64,000 nt of DNA from Panacagrimonas sp965216805 (GTDB lineage Bacteria > Pseudomonadota > Gammaproteobacteria > Nevskiales > Nevskiaceae). Within the stretch, counting starts at the first letter, position 1. Each line of letters starts with the position of its first letter. This document shows positions 49,260 to 59,460 of this stretch, piece by piece. A program made the position numbers and the translations under genes. The notes beneath the pieces are model-generated. The model saw only the letters and a program-made list of their open reading frames with translations. It did not search any database and was not told where the DNA came from. The stretch spans positions 310,001-374,000 of the forward strand of contig NZ_CBDCGN010000002.1 in assembly GCF_965216805.1 (NCBI RefSeq), written 5' to 3'.

Positions 49260-50549
49260 TTGAGCACGCGCATCCGCCGCAACCTTGTCTGCGGCCTGGG
49301 CCGGCCAGCAATGGCGGCACTGCTCGCGATGGCCGCCGATGCGCGTGCCAGTAACGGTCTCAACCTGGTCGGCTTCGGTGCCGAGTCGTTGGGGCTGGGC
49401 AGTGCCGACATCGCGATGTCGCGCGACAGCAACGCCGTCAACATCAATCCGGCCGGCCTGACGCAGATTGCCGCGCAGCGTTTCGACGGCTCGCTGGTGC
49501 CGTTCTACACCTTCGGTTACGCGCACACCGACGCCTTCAACGATAACGACAAGATCGACAACCCCTTCGGATTGTTCGGCAACGGTGCCTACGCGCGTCG
49601 CGCGCCGCACCCGGACCTGGTGTTCGGCCTGGGTCTGTTCGTTTCCGGCGGCACCGGCGTCACCTACGAGACGCTGCAAACCGCGTTCGGCACCACCGAC
49701 GAATACTCGGCAGTGCTCGGCATCACCAAGATCGCCACCGGCATCGGCTGGCAGGTGAGCGAACAACTGAGCTTGGGCGCAGGCCTGAACCTGAGCTACT
49801 CGCAAACGCGACAGAAGGTGTTTCCCGATACGTCCGACGCCGATGCCGGATTCTTCGGCCTGCGCTTGGACGGCGCCGACGGGGTCAGTTTCAACGGCCG
49901 CCTGGGACTGCAGTACCGGGTCACACCCGAGCTGACCCTGGGCGCGAGCTGGGCCAGCGAAACCGACATCAAGCTCGAAGGTGGCACGCTGACGGTCAAC
50001 TACGAGGATATCGGCTTGGGCAGGGTCAAGTACGAGGATGCCGAGGTCGATGGCTTCGCGCTGGCGCAGGAGCTGGGCGTCGGCCTGGCCTGGCAGTTCC
50101 ATCCACGCTGGCTGCTGGCGGCCGAGGTCACCTGGCTGGACTGGTCCGGCGCGTTGGGTGACGCGCGACTGCGCGCGACGCGGCCGCGAAACGGCGATGC
50201 ACCGGCGGTGGTGGAGATCACGCAGGCGCTGGACCATCGGGACCAGTACGTCGTCGGTGTGGGCCTGGCCTACGACTGGGACGACAAGACCGTGCTGCGC
50301 GTGGGGGTGAACATTGCCGACAACCCCATCCCCGCGCAGACCCTCACGCCGGTGCTGAACCTGACCGCCGATGGTGAGCTTGACCTGGGCCTGACGCGCC
50401 GGTTTGGCAAGGGCTGGGAATTCGGCACCGCGCTGCAATACCAGCCCTACAAATCGGTGGACTACAACAACCCGCAACAGCCCTTCGGGCCCTCGCGCGA
50501 GGACTACGGCGTGGTCGCACTGACGCTGCAGCTCAGCCGCAGTTGGTAG
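49260..50549 (+). CDS. OmpP1/FadL/TodX-type outer membrane transporter
   Basis: 429 residues from TTG 49260 (GGAGGA upstream). Signal peptide to about residue 30 (MAADARA), then SNGLNLVGFGAESLGLGSAD, the hatch domain with NPAGL, and amphipathic strands typical of a 14-strand barrel, ending LQLSRSW with terminal aromatic W. It takes up hydrophobic compounds such as long-chain fatty acids. The N-terminal NALN/NPAG motif is conserved. Confidence 0.9.
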   Translation: MSTRIRRNLVCGLGRPAMAALLAMAADARASNGLNLVGFGAESLGLGSADIAMSRDSNAVNINPAGLTQIAAQRFDGSLVPFYTFGYAHTDAFNDNDKIDNPFGLFGNGAYARRAPHPDLVFGLGLFVSGGTGVTYETLQTAFGTTDEYSAVLGITKIATGIGWQVSEQLSLGAGLNLSYSQTRQKVFPDTSDADAGFFGLRLDGADGVSFNGRLGLQYRVTPELTLGASWASETDIKLEGGTLTVNYEDIGLGRVKYEDAEVDGFALAQELGVGLAWQFHPRWLLAAEVTWLDWSGALGDARLRATRPRNGDAPAVVEITQALDHRDQYVVGVGLAYDWDDKTVLRVGVNIADNPIPAQTLTPVLNLTADGELDLGLTRRFGKGWEFGTALQYQPYKSVDYNNPQQPFGPSREDYGVVALTLQLSRSW

Positions 50550-50635
50550 GGGGTATCGACATCGCGATGGCGACCGGTTTCGCCGTCGCGGTCGCTGCGA
50601 TCCGCACGTGCCACGGTCGAAACCTTGTCCCCGGA

Positions 50636-51991
50636 TCAGGCACGCGACTCGATCAACCCGATCAACCCGATCAACTCGGCGGTACGCGCCTGCATCAGTT
50701 CCGCATCGCCGCGCGATTCCACGTTGAGGCGGATCACCGGCTCGGTATTGGAGCCACGCAGGTTGAAGCGCCAGTCGGCAAAGCTCATGCCCAGGCCGTC
50801 GGTGCGATCGATCTGCGCCGCCTCGTCGCCGTAGTGCGCCTCGACCGCGACCAAGGTCGCCGCGACGTCCGTCACTTTCCGGTTCACCTCGCCACTGCAA
50901 GGGAAACGCGCCATGCGCTCGGCCACCAGCGCGCTGAGCGGCTGACCGCTAACGCAGACCAGCGCGGCGACCAGCAGCCAGGGGATGTTGCCGTTGTCGC
51001 AGTAGGCGAAGTCGCGAAAATAATGGTGCGCGCTCATCTCGCCGCCGTAGATGGCGTTCTCGGCCCGCATGCGCTCCTTGACGAAGGCGTGGCCGGTCTT
51101 GGATTGAATCGGCATGCCGCCGGCAGCCTGCACCATCTCGATGGTGTTCCAGGTCAGGCGCGGATCGTGGACGACCTTGGCGCCCGGCTCCCTGGCGAGC
51201 AGCGCCTGCGCCAGCAGGCCGACGATGTAATAGCCCTCGATGAACTCGCCACGCTCGTCGAACAGGAAGCAGCGGTCGAAGTCGCCGTCCCAGGCCACGC
51301 CAAACGCGGCACCGCTTTGCCGCACCGCGCGCACGGTATCGGCACGCATCTCCGGCAGCAGCGGGTTGGGAATGCCGTTGGGAAAGCGACCGTCGGGCTG
51401 GTGATGAACGCGCACGAACTCGAACGGCAGATGCGGGGCCAGCGCGTCGATCACTGCGCCGGCACCGCCATTGCCCGCGTTGACCACGATCTTCAGGGGC
51501 TTGAGCGCAGCCCGGTCGACGTAGCCCAGCAGGTGCTGCACGTAGGCGGGTCGAAAGTCGGTGGGCTGCATCTGTGGCACCGTCGACGGGGGCTTCCCGA
51601 ACTGCGCCAGCGTGCGCGACTGCAGCTCGCGCAGCCCACTGTCCCCCGAGATCGGAATGGCGCCGGCGCGCACCAGCTTCATGCCGTTGTAGTCCATCGG
51701 GTTGTGGCTGGCGGTGATGGCGATGGCGCCGTCGACTCCGGGCTGCTGCGCGGCCCAGTAGGCTTCTTCGGTGCCGGCCAGCCCGAGGTCCAGCACCCGC
51801 ACCTTGCGTGCGATCAACCCGTGCGCGAGCGCGTGAAGCAGCGGCTCGGACGACAGTCGCACGTCGCGACCCAGCGCCACGCAGCGCGGTTCGAACTGTT
51901 CGGCATAGGCCATGCCCAGGCGGTAGGCCAGGCCCGGATTCAGCTCGTCGGGTACGCGGCCGCGGATGTCGTAGGCCTTGAAGCAGCTCAT
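50636..51991 (-). CDS. manB: Phosphomannomutase
   Basis: 451 residues, alpha-D-phosphohexomutase superfamily. Phosphoserine S95 in AITASHNPMDYNG, metal loop WDGDFDRCFLFDE, sugar loop GGEMSAHHYF, phosphate loop RGSNTEPVIRLNVES. It converts mannose-6-P to mannose-1-P (CpsG/ManB type). The C-terminal IGLIGLI is encoded by a 9-bp repeat. manC lies 20 bases upstream on the same strand, so both make GDP-mannose. Confidence 0.93.
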   Translation of the reverse strand: MSCFKAYDIRGRVPDELNPGLAYRLGMAYAEQFEPRCVALGRDVRLSSEPLLHALAHGLIARKVRVLDLGLAGTEEAYWAAQQPGVDGAIAITASHNPMDYNGMKLVRAGAIPISGDSGLRELQSRTLAQFGKPPSTVPQMQPTDFRPAYVQHLLGYVDRAALKPLKIVVNAGNGGAGAVIDALAPHLPFEFVRVHHQPDGRFPNGIPNPLLPEMRADTVRAVRQSGAAFGVAWDGDFDRCFLFDERGEFIEGYYIVGLLAQALLAREPGAKVVHDPRLTWNTIEMVQAAGGMPIQSKTGHAFVKERMRAENAIYGGEMSAHHYFRDFAYCDNGNIPWLLVAALVCVSGQPLSALVAERMARFPCSGEVNRKVTDVAATLVAVEAHYGDEAAQIDRTDGLGMSFADWRFNLRGSNTEPVIRLNVESRGDAELMQARTAELIGLIGLIESRA

Positions 51992-52011
51992 GACCGAATG
52001 TTCTCCGGGAA

Positions 52012-53439
52012 TTACTCCGCCCTGCGACCGTACACGTCGTCGAAGCGCACGATGTCATCCTCGCCCAGGTAGGCGCCGGACTGCACTTCGATCATTTCCA
52101 GCGGCACCTTGCCGGGATTCTCCACCCGGTGGGTGGTGCCCAGCGGAATGTAAGTGGACTGATCTTCGCTCACCAGGTATTCGCGCTCGCCGCAGGTGAC
52201 CTTCGCGGTGCCGCGCACCACCACCCAGTGCTCGGCACGGTGATGGTGCATCTGCAGCGACAGCTTGTGCCCGGGCTTGACCGTGATGCGCTTGACCTGG
52301 AAACGGTCACCCAATGCCACGGTTTCATAGTGTCCCCAGGGGCGTGCCACCCGCGGCAGCGATTCGGCCTCGGGGCGCTTCAGGGCCTGCAGGCGCTTGA
52401 CCAGCCTGCCCACGTCCTGCACGCGATCGCGCGCCGCCACCAGGATGGCGTCGTCGCTCTCCACCACCACGCAGTCGTCGACCCCGAGCATCGCCACCAG
52501 GCGTCGCCGTGCCTGCACCAGGTTGCGGTGCGAATCTTCCATCAGGCCCTGGCCGCGGACGTGGTTGCCGTGCTCGTCGGAAGCCGGCGTCAGCCCCAGG
52601 AATGACCACGAGCCGACGTCATCCCAGCCCGCATCCAGCGGCACCAGCGCGATGTTGCGGCTCTTTTCCATCACCGCGTAGTCGATCGAGTCGCTGCGGC
52701 AGGCCTTGAACGATTCGGCGTCCAGGCGCAGGAAGTCCAGATCGCGGGTGGCGCCGTCCAGCGCAGCTAGCGCGTGCGAGTGCATGTCCGGTTCCAGCGT
52801 CTGCAGCTCCGCCAGAAAGGTACCGGCCTTGAACATGAACATGCCGCCGTTCCAGTAGTAGCCGCCTTCCCGCAGGTACTGCTGCGCCTTGTCCAGTGAC
52901 GGCTTCTCGAAGAAGCCGGAGACCTCGAATGCCCCCGGCACCACCGTTAGCGGCGCACCCACGTGCACGTAGCCGAAACCGGTTTCCGGGCGCTGTGGCT
53001 GAATGCCGAAAGTGACGAGCCGGCCCGCGGCGGCGGCCCCGGCCGCCTTCCCGGCGCTGGCCTGAAACGCCGCCACGTCGGTCACGGTCTGGTCCGCGGC
53101 CATCAGGAACACGATGGCGTCGTCGCCGTAAAGTTTCGCGACGTGATGCGCAGCGACCGCCGCCACCGGTGCGGTATTGCGGCCTTCCGGCTCCAGCAGG
53201 ATGCCGGGATGTTCCAGGCCGAGCTCCTGCAACTGCTCCGCGATGATGAAGCGGTGACGCTCGTTGCCGATCACCAGTGGTGCCACCGCGCCGTCGATCT
53301 GCTGTGCGCGCCTGACCGTGGCCTGCAGCAGGCTGTCGTGATCGAGCAAGCGCAGGAACTGTTTCGGGTAATGCGCCCGCGACAGCGGCCACAGCCGCGT
53401 GCCGGATCCGCCTGCCATCAGCACGGGAACGACGGTCAT
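52012..53439 (-). CDS. manC: Mannose-1-phosphate guanylyltransferase/mannose-6-phosphate isomerase
   Basis: 475 residues. Nucleotidyltransferase domain: PVLMAGGSGTRLWPLSRAHY, LEPEGRNTAPVAAVAA, GFFEKPSL, WDDVGSW. C-terminal cupin isomerase: ARPWGHYETVALGDRFQVKR, PGHKLSLQMHHHRAEHWVVV. It makes GDP-mannose with ManB for exopolysaccharide or LPS. Equivalent to xanB in Xanthomonas. ATG 53439, AAGGA upstream. Confidence 0.95.
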   Translation of the reverse strand: MTVVPVLMAGGSGTRLWPLSRAHYPKQFLRLLDHDSLLQATVRRAQQIDGAVAPLVIGNERHRFIIAEQLQELGLEHPGILLEPEGRNTAPVAAVAAHHVAKLYGDDAIVFLMAADQTVTDVAAFQASAGKAAGAAAAGRLVTFGIQPQRPETGFGYVHVGAPLTVVPGAFEVSGFFEKPSLDKAQQYLREGGYYWNGGMFMFKAGTFLAELQTLEPDMHSHALAALDGATRDLDFLRLDAESFKACRSDSIDYAVMEKSRNIALVPLDAGWDDVGSWSFLGLTPASDEHGNHVRGQGLMEDSHRNLVQARRRLVAMLGVDDCVVVESDDAILVAARDRVQDVGRLVKRLQALKRPEAESLPRVARPWGHYETVALGDRFQVKRITVKPGHKLSLQMHHHRAEHWVVVRGTAKVTCGEREYLVSEDQSTYIPLGTTHRVENPGKVPLEMIEVQSGAYLGEDDIVRFDDVYGRRAE

Positions 53440-53482
53440 GGAGGGTCCTTCGGAGTGGCGAAGAGTCACGGGCACAGACTAT

Positions 53483-53514
53483 GCAAAAAGAAGCGCCCGC
53501 GAAATGGCGGGCGC
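53483..53514 (-). terminator. Intrinsic terminator of the pnt operon
   Basis: Stem GCGCCCGC/GCGGGCGC with loop CATTTC on the minus strand, then TTCTTTTTG. It follows the duplicated pntB tail by about 30 bases. Confidence 0.88.
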
Positions 53515-53543
53515 GATCGAAAGCCGGATAAAGGTGAACCCGG

Positions 53544-53633
53544 TCAATGTCCGCCGTCCAGCGACTTGACGGCCTGGATCATCGACACCATCACCTTCTG
53601 GGCATCGCCGTCACGAACGATGGCGGTGTTGTC
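53544..53633 (-). repeat. Duplicated 3' end of pntB
   Basis: The last about 60 bases of pntB (ending at 53660) recur almost identically 116 bases downstream, ending with the same LDGGH-stop. The preceding 30 bases are also homologous but diverged (DNTAIVRDGDAQKV versus DNTNMVYGDAQKV). The downstream copy sits next to the operon terminator. Confidence 0.88.
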
Positions 53634-53659
53634 CTGGTGAGGTCGGAGCCGCGACTCGC

Positions 53660-55078
<1,419 letters not shown>

Positions 55079-55087
55079 GGGTTTTCC

Positions 55088-55175
55088 GTGAGGCGTGAGG
55101 CGCAAGGCGTGAGGTGTCGAGGGTCAGGCGTTCTCATGGCGAGGCAGGCGGCGCGGTTTGCGCCTCACGCCTCAC
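55088..55175. repeat. 18-bp inverted repeat of GTGAGGC units between pntB and pntA2
   Basis: GTGAGGCGTGAGGCGCAA (55088-55105) and TTGCGCCTCACGCCTCAC (55158-55175) are perfect inverted copies, each made of GTGAGGC heptads, with further partial units beside them. They can form a large hairpin between the two genes. Confidence 0.88.
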
Positions 55176-55185
55176 CCCTGACGCC

Positions 55186-55497
55186 TCACGTCTTCTTCTT
55201 GTCCGAAGGCTTGAACATTTCGAGCATGCGCTCGGTCACCACGTAGCCGCCGGCCGCGTTGCCGGCGCCGAGCAGCACGCCGAAGAAGCCGATCACCTGT
55301 TCCAAGGTGCTCGACGCATTGACCAGCGCCCACAGCGCGCCCACCACCACGATGCCGTGCACGAAGTTGGAGCCCGACATCAGCGGCGTGTGCAGGATCG
55401 AGGGCACGCGGCCGATGATCTCGTACCCGGTGAAGGCCGCGAGCATGAAGATGTACAGGGCGACGAAGCCGGTCAGGATGGTGGTGGTGTATTCCAT
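55186..55497 (-). CDS. pntA2: NAD(P) transhydrogenase subunit alpha part 2
   Basis: 103 residues, the membrane portion (dII) of the alpha subunit: three helices, LAAFTGYEIIGRVPSILHTP, LMSGSNFVHGIVVVGA, GNAAGGYVVTERMLEMF. The split alpha subunit is common in this group. Confidence 0.94.
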   Translation of the reverse strand: MEYTTTILTGFVALYIFMLAAFTGYEIIGRVPSILHTPLMSGSNFVHGIVVVGALWALVNASSTLEQVIGFFGVLLGAGNAAGGYVVTERMLEMFKPSDKKKT

Positions 55498-55509
55498 TAG
55501 AGAAGCTCC

Positions 55510-55593
55510 GGGAATCGGGAATGGAGAATCGGGAATCGGAAAAACGGATGCGTCGGCGACTCAGCGATTCCCGATTCCCGATTCCCGATTCCC
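55510..55593. repeat. Inverted GGGAATC heptad arrays between pntA2 and pntA1
   Basis: GGGAATC-type units at about 55510-55539 and four perfect GATTCCC units at 55566-55593 face each other. The right-hand array lies inside the pntA1 reading frame. Same heptad as 23715-23745. Confidence 0.88.
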
Positions 55594-56718
55594 AGTGGTT
55601 TCGACGGCGTTCTTGGCCATCTCGTTCTTGATCTCGCCAGCGTGCGTCAGGCAGGCCTTGGCCAGCACCTCGTCCTCCCAGTCGATGCCGATCGCACCTT
55701 CCTTGACGAACAGTTCGATCAGATTGAACTGATTCTTCGCATACAGCTCGCTGGCATGTTCGCCGAGCAGGCTGGGCACGTTGAGCGGCGCACAGATCGT
55801 GACCTGGCCGACCTGCGTGGTTTCGCCCGGCACCGTGTATTCGCAGTTGCCGCCGCCTTCCGCCGCCAGATCCACGATCACCGCGCCCGCCTTCATCCCG
55901 TCGACCTGCGCCTTGCCGATCAGCTTCGGCGAGGGGCGGCCCGGGATGGCGGCGGTAGTGATGATCAGGTCGGCGGCCTGAATGTGCTTGGTCACCACCG
56001 CGGCGATCTTGTCCTTCTCCTCGGCGGTGAGCTCACGGGCGTAGCCGCCCTGGCCGCGCGCATCGACGCCGGTGTCGACGAACTTCGCGCCCAGCGACTC
56101 GGCCTGCTCCTTGGTTTCCGGGCGCACGTCGTAACCCTCGGTCATCGCACCCAGGCGGCGTGCGGTGGCCAGGGCCTGCAGGCCGGCCACGCCCAAGCCC
56201 ATCACCAGGCACTTGGCCGGCCGGATCGAACCCACCGCCGTGGTCATCATGGGAAGAATTCGCGCGAGCTGCGTGGCGCCCAGCAGCGCGGCGTAGTAGC
56301 CGGCCAGCGCGGCTTGGCTGGACAGCGCGTCCATCGCCTGCGCACGTGTGATGCGCGGCACCAGCTCCATCGCAAAGCAGGTGATCTTGCGGTCGCGCAG
56401 TTTGGCGGTGAGCGCGGTCTCCTTGTGCGCATAGACGAAGGAAATGAGGATCGCGCCTTCCTTCATCGCGTCCACCACGTCGGACGAGGGCGGCTGCACT
56501 GCGAGCACGATGTCGGCGTCCGAGACCAGCCCCAGTGGGTTGGCCGCGAAATGCACGGCCTTGTAGGCGCTGTCCGGCAGCTTCACCGCCAGCCCGGCGC
56601 CTGCCTGCATGTGCAGCTCGGCCCCGAGCTTGTTGAGCTTGTCGGCGACGACGGGAACCAGCGCGACGCGCTTCTCGCGTGGCGCGGTCTCCTTGAGCAC
56701 GGCGATTTTGACCGGCAT
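55561..56718 (-). CDS. pntA1: NAD(P) transhydrogenase subunit alpha part 1
   Basis: 385 residues, the soluble NAD(H)-binding dI: IAVLKETAPREKRVALVP, VMGLGVAGLQALATARRLGA, ITTAAIPGRPSPKLI, RQG-like loop DARGQGGYARE. The last 10-11 residues (GNRESGIGNR) are encoded entirely by GATTCCC heptad repeats rather than by native sequence. Native homology stops at about KNAVETT. Confidence 0.95.
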   Translation of the reverse strand: MPVKIAVLKETAPREKRVALVPVVADKLNKLGAELHMQAGAGLAVKLPDSAYKAVHFAANPLGLVSDADIVLAVQPPSSDVVDAMKEGAILISFVYAHKETALTAKLRDRKITCFAMELVPRITRAQAMDALSSQAALAGYYAALLGATQLARILPMMTTAVGSIRPAKCLVMGLGVAGLQALATARRLGAMTEGYDVRPETKEQAESLGAKFVDTGVDARGQGGYARELTAEEKDKIAAVVTKHIQAADLIITTAAIPGRPSPKLIGKAQVDGMKAGAVIVDLAAEGGGNCEYTVPGETTQVGQVTICAPLNVPSLLGEHASELYAKNQFNLIELFVKEGAIGIDWEDEVLAKACLTHAGEIKNEMAKNAVETTGNRESGIGNR

Positions 56719-56890
56719 GCGGTGATCCCTTCCCGGAAGTTTTGATGATGAGGACTGCGGGCCGGACCCTATTGTGAAAGCGCCGTTACCCGTTTAGGGG
56801 GGAGGAGTTTAATCCAAGCCGCGCCGGCTCAGGGCGACCGGCTATCCGCAGGCCGGCTCCAGAGTCCTGGTGAGCCCGGTTCCTCCGCGG

Positions 56891-57298
56891 CTACTTTCTG
56901 AGCAGGTCGCGGATCTCGGTCAGCAGCTTTTCCTCGTTGCTGGGTCCGGGCGGCGGCGGTGGCGGTACTGCCGCCGCTTCCTCTTTGCGCTTGGCAGCGT
57001 TGATCGCCTTGATCACCATGAAGACGGCAAACGCGACAATGACGAAATCGAAAGTGACCTGGATGAATTTGCCGTAGCCCAGCAGGACCGCGGGGGTGTC
57101 GCCCTCGGCGGCCTTGAGCGTGATGGCCATTTCCGAGAAATCGATTCCGCCGATGATCAGGCCCAACACCGGCATCACGATGTCCCCGACCAGGGAAGAC
57201 ACGATCTTGCCAAAGGCGGCGCCGATGATGACGCCGACGGCCAGATCGACCACGTTGCCGCGCATTGCGAACTGCTTGAATTCCTGGACCATGCTCAT
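56891..57298 (-). CDS. mscL: Large-conductance mechanosensitive channel
   Basis: 135 residues. N-terminal MSMVQEFKQFAMRGNVVDLA, two membrane helices (TM1 about 16-45, TM2 about 77-100), proline-rich linker PPPPPPG and the C-terminal helical bundle NEEKLLTEIRDLLRK. Emergency osmolyte release. An IS5-type element begins 50 bases upstream of the start, so its native promoter may be displaced. Confidence 0.97.
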   Translation of the reverse strand: MSMVQEFKQFAMRGNVVDLAVGVIIGAAFGKIVSSLVGDIVMPVLGLIIGGIDFSEMAITLKAAEGDTPAVLLGYGKFIQVTFDFVIVAFAVFMVIKAINAAKRKEEAAAVPPPPPPGPSNEEKLLTEIRDLLRK

Positions 57299-57348
57299 GG
57301 CTTTGTTTTCCCGGTTTTTTTGCCCTGGATGGGGCGGGTGGATTCTAG

Positions 57349-58511
57349 GGATTCTCTGATTTACCTGGTGACTGGCGCCCCAAGCCGATAAGAAATCCGA
57401 ATTATGGGTGCTTGGATCGCCTCGGATGCCTCGTTTCTTGGCCTTTCGGCCTCAATCGCTGTGCAGCAGGCGGATTACGCCTGCTGCAGCTTCATCAATT
57501 GAGCGCGCGCCAGGTACAGGTTGGCCAGCGCGCAGGTCACCTGCAGCCGGTGCAGGTTCTTCGCCAGACCGCGGTAGCGGACCTTGGTAAAACCGAAGCG
57601 CAGCTTGATCACCGCAAAGACGTGCTCGACCTTGGCGCGCACCTTGGACTTGGTCCGGTTCTTCGCCCGCTCTGATTCGTCGATGACGCCCTTGAGACGG
57701 TAGCGCCGGTTGGTGAAATCCAGCGCCTGCGGGGCCTTCTCACGAATGACGCTGCCCTGACCGCGATACGCCTGATCACCCCACACCCGCGTCTCCTGGC
57801 CGTGCAGCAGTTCCGGCAATACCCGGCAGTCGGCCACGTTCGCCGCCGTGGCTTGTACCGAATGAATCAGCCGGGTCCGGCTGTCGACACCCACGTGCGC
57901 CTTCATGCCGAAGTACCACTGGTTGCCTTTCTTGGTCTGGTGCATCTCGGGATCGCGCTGCTGTTGCTGATTCTTGGTCGAACTCGGCGCGCCAATGATC
58001 GTGGCATCCACGATCGTCCCTTTGCTGATCTTGAAGCCCTGCTCCTGAAGGTAGCGCTGGACCTGGTCAAACAGCGGCTTGCCCAGGGTGTTGCGCTCCA
58101 GCAGGTGGCGGAACTTGCAGATCGTGGTTTCGTCCGGCGGCGCCTCCAGGCCCAGGTCAATCCCCGCAAAACGGCGCATCGACGCCGAGTCGTACAAGGC
58201 CTCCTCGGCCGCCGGGTCCGACAGATCGAACCACTGCTGCAGAAAGTAGATCCGCAGCATCCGCTCCAGTGCTATCGGTGGCCGTCCGCCGCTGCCGGTA
58301 TCCTTGAAGTAATACGGCTCGATCACCTCGCACAGCGAGGACCACGGCATCACCGAGTCCATCTGCTCCAGGAAGCGCGCCCGCTTGGTCGTGCGCGCGT
58401 ACTTCTCAAATCCACTGCCCAGGCTCTGTTGCTTCATCAAAGTCATCCGTCTGTCCGTTCCAGATTGAAACGCAAACAGCGTGCAACTTCGAGAGGTAAA
58501 TCAGAGAATCC
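57349..58511. mobile_element. Complete IS5-family insertion sequence (1163 bp)
   Basis: Terminal inverted repeats GGATTCTCTGATTTACC (57349) and GGTAAATCAGAGAATCC (ending 58511) match perfectly. CTAG on both sides (57345-57348, 58512-58515) is the expected 4-bp target duplication. One transposase gene fills the interior. Intact ends and target repeats indicate a recent insertion. Confidence 0.93.
57475..58446 (-). CDS. IS5-family DDE transposase
   Basis: 323 residues. N-terminal DUF772 domain (ALERMLRIYFLQQWFDLSDP), then the DDE catalytic region: D in IVDATIIGAPSSTKN, D in WGDQAYRG, E in KVEHVFAVIKLRFGF. The frame is intact, so the element may be active. ATG 58446. Confidence 0.95.
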   Translation of the reverse strand: MTLMKQQSLGSGFEKYARTTKRARFLEQMDSVMPWSSLCEVIEPYYFKDTGSGGRPPIALERMLRIYFLQQWFDLSDPAAEEALYDSASMRRFAGIDLGLEAPPDETTICKFRHLLERNTLGKPLFDQVQRYLQEQGFKISKGTIVDATIIGAPSSTKNQQQQRDPEMHQTKKGNQWYFGMKAHVGVDSRTRLIHSVQATAANVADCRVLPELLHGQETRVWGDQAYRGQGSVIREKAPQALDFTNRRYRLKGVIDESERAKNRTKSKVRAKVEHVFAVIKLRFGFTKVRYRGLAKNLHRLQVTCALANLYLARAQLMKLQQA

Positions 58512-58576
58512 CTAGCCAGTCTGGCCAGCGCGCCGGGCCCGTCGCGAACCTGCGTGAACGCAGGGTCCGGGGCCGC

Positions 58577-59443
58577 TCAGGCCAGGCAACTGGGCAGGCC
58601 GCTGGCGATGTCCGGGTAGCGCAGCTGCACGTGCAGGTCTTCGAGCATGCGGTTGTTGCGCAGGCGTTTGGACTCTTCCAGGAATGACAGCAAGGCAGGG
58701 CTGAGCGCGCTGCGCGCCTCGTCCAGCGACACCTGCGGCGGTTCCGGCAGGCCCAGCAGGCGTGCGCAGCGACCGAAATAGTCGCTCATGGTGCTGGGGT
58801 GGCCGTCGCTGGCGTTGTAGGCCGCCGCATGCTTTCCGCGCTGCATCGCCGCCAGCACCGCGTCGGCCAGGTCTTCGGCGTGAATGCGGTTGGTCCAGCG
58901 TCGCTGCGCGGGGTCGTCAACATCGCGCACCACGGGCAGTCCGCGGCGCAGTCGCTCTACCGGGAGCCGGCCCGGACCGTAGATGCCGGGGACGCGCAGG
59001 ACGCAGTAGCGGCTGCTGCCGTTGGCCGGCAGAGCGGCCAGCATCCGCTCGGCATCGAGCCGCCTGCGGCCGCGGTCGGTCTGCGGCTTTAGGGGTTCGT
59101 CTTCGTCGATCCAGCGACCCTCGCAATCGCCGTAAACGCCGGACGTGGACAGATACACGATCTTGCGCGGTGACGACGCCAGCCCGTGCAGCCAGCGCTG
59201 CAGGCGCGGATCGCGGTCGCCCGTGCTTGGCGGTGGTGCCAGCCAGTAAACCTGTTCGGCGTCCGCAGGCGCCTGGTGATCGAGGTCCAGGGTCAGCGCG
59301 TCGATCCGCTGTGCCCGCAGCCGTGCGGCGCTGGACGGCGACCGCACCACGCCGGTGACCGGCTCGCCTGCCTGCTGCAGCCGCGCCGCCAGCCGCAGTC
59401 CGATGTCGCCGCAACCGACGATCAGATTCTTCAGCGGACGCAT
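58577..59443 (-). CDS. NAD-dependent epimerase/dehydratase-like protein (extended SDR, YeeZ-like)
   Basis: 288 residues. Rossmann loop LIVGCGDIGLRLAARL (about 6-21), STSGVYGDCEGRWIDE with the SDR serine/tyrosine, RVPGIYGPGRLPVERL and TNRIHAEDLADAVLAAM. The YxxxK lysine is not obvious, as in atypical SDRs. Start ATG 59443 follows the DUF4124 gene by 17 bases. Confidence 0.85.
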   Translation of the reverse strand: MRPLKNLIVGCGDIGLRLAARLQQAGEPVTGVVRSPSSAARLRAQRIDALTLDLDHQAPADAEQVYWLAPPPSTGDRDPRLQRWLHGLASSPRKIVYLSTSGVYGDCEGRWIDEDEPLKPQTDRGRRRLDAERMLAALPANGSSRYCVLRVPGIYGPGRLPVERLRRGLPVVRDVDDPAQRRWTNRIHAEDLADAVLAAMQRGKHAAAYNASDGHPSTMSDYFGRCARLLGLPEPPQVSLDEARSALSPALLSFLEESKRLRNNRMLEDLHVQLRYPDIASGLPSCLA

Positions 59444-59460
59444 GCGGATCGGCCGTCCGC

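Noticed and set aside
48564..49447. Antisense frames over the GFA and FadL genes
   Set aside because: High-GC antisense shadows without motifs or ribosome-binding sites.
50640..50670. GATCAACCC tandem repeat at the manB end as a tail duplication like mtnB/moxR
   Set aside because: It is a 9-bp in-frame repeat (Leu-Ile-Gly) inside the coding sequence, with no repeated stop and no TGAGCARC linker.
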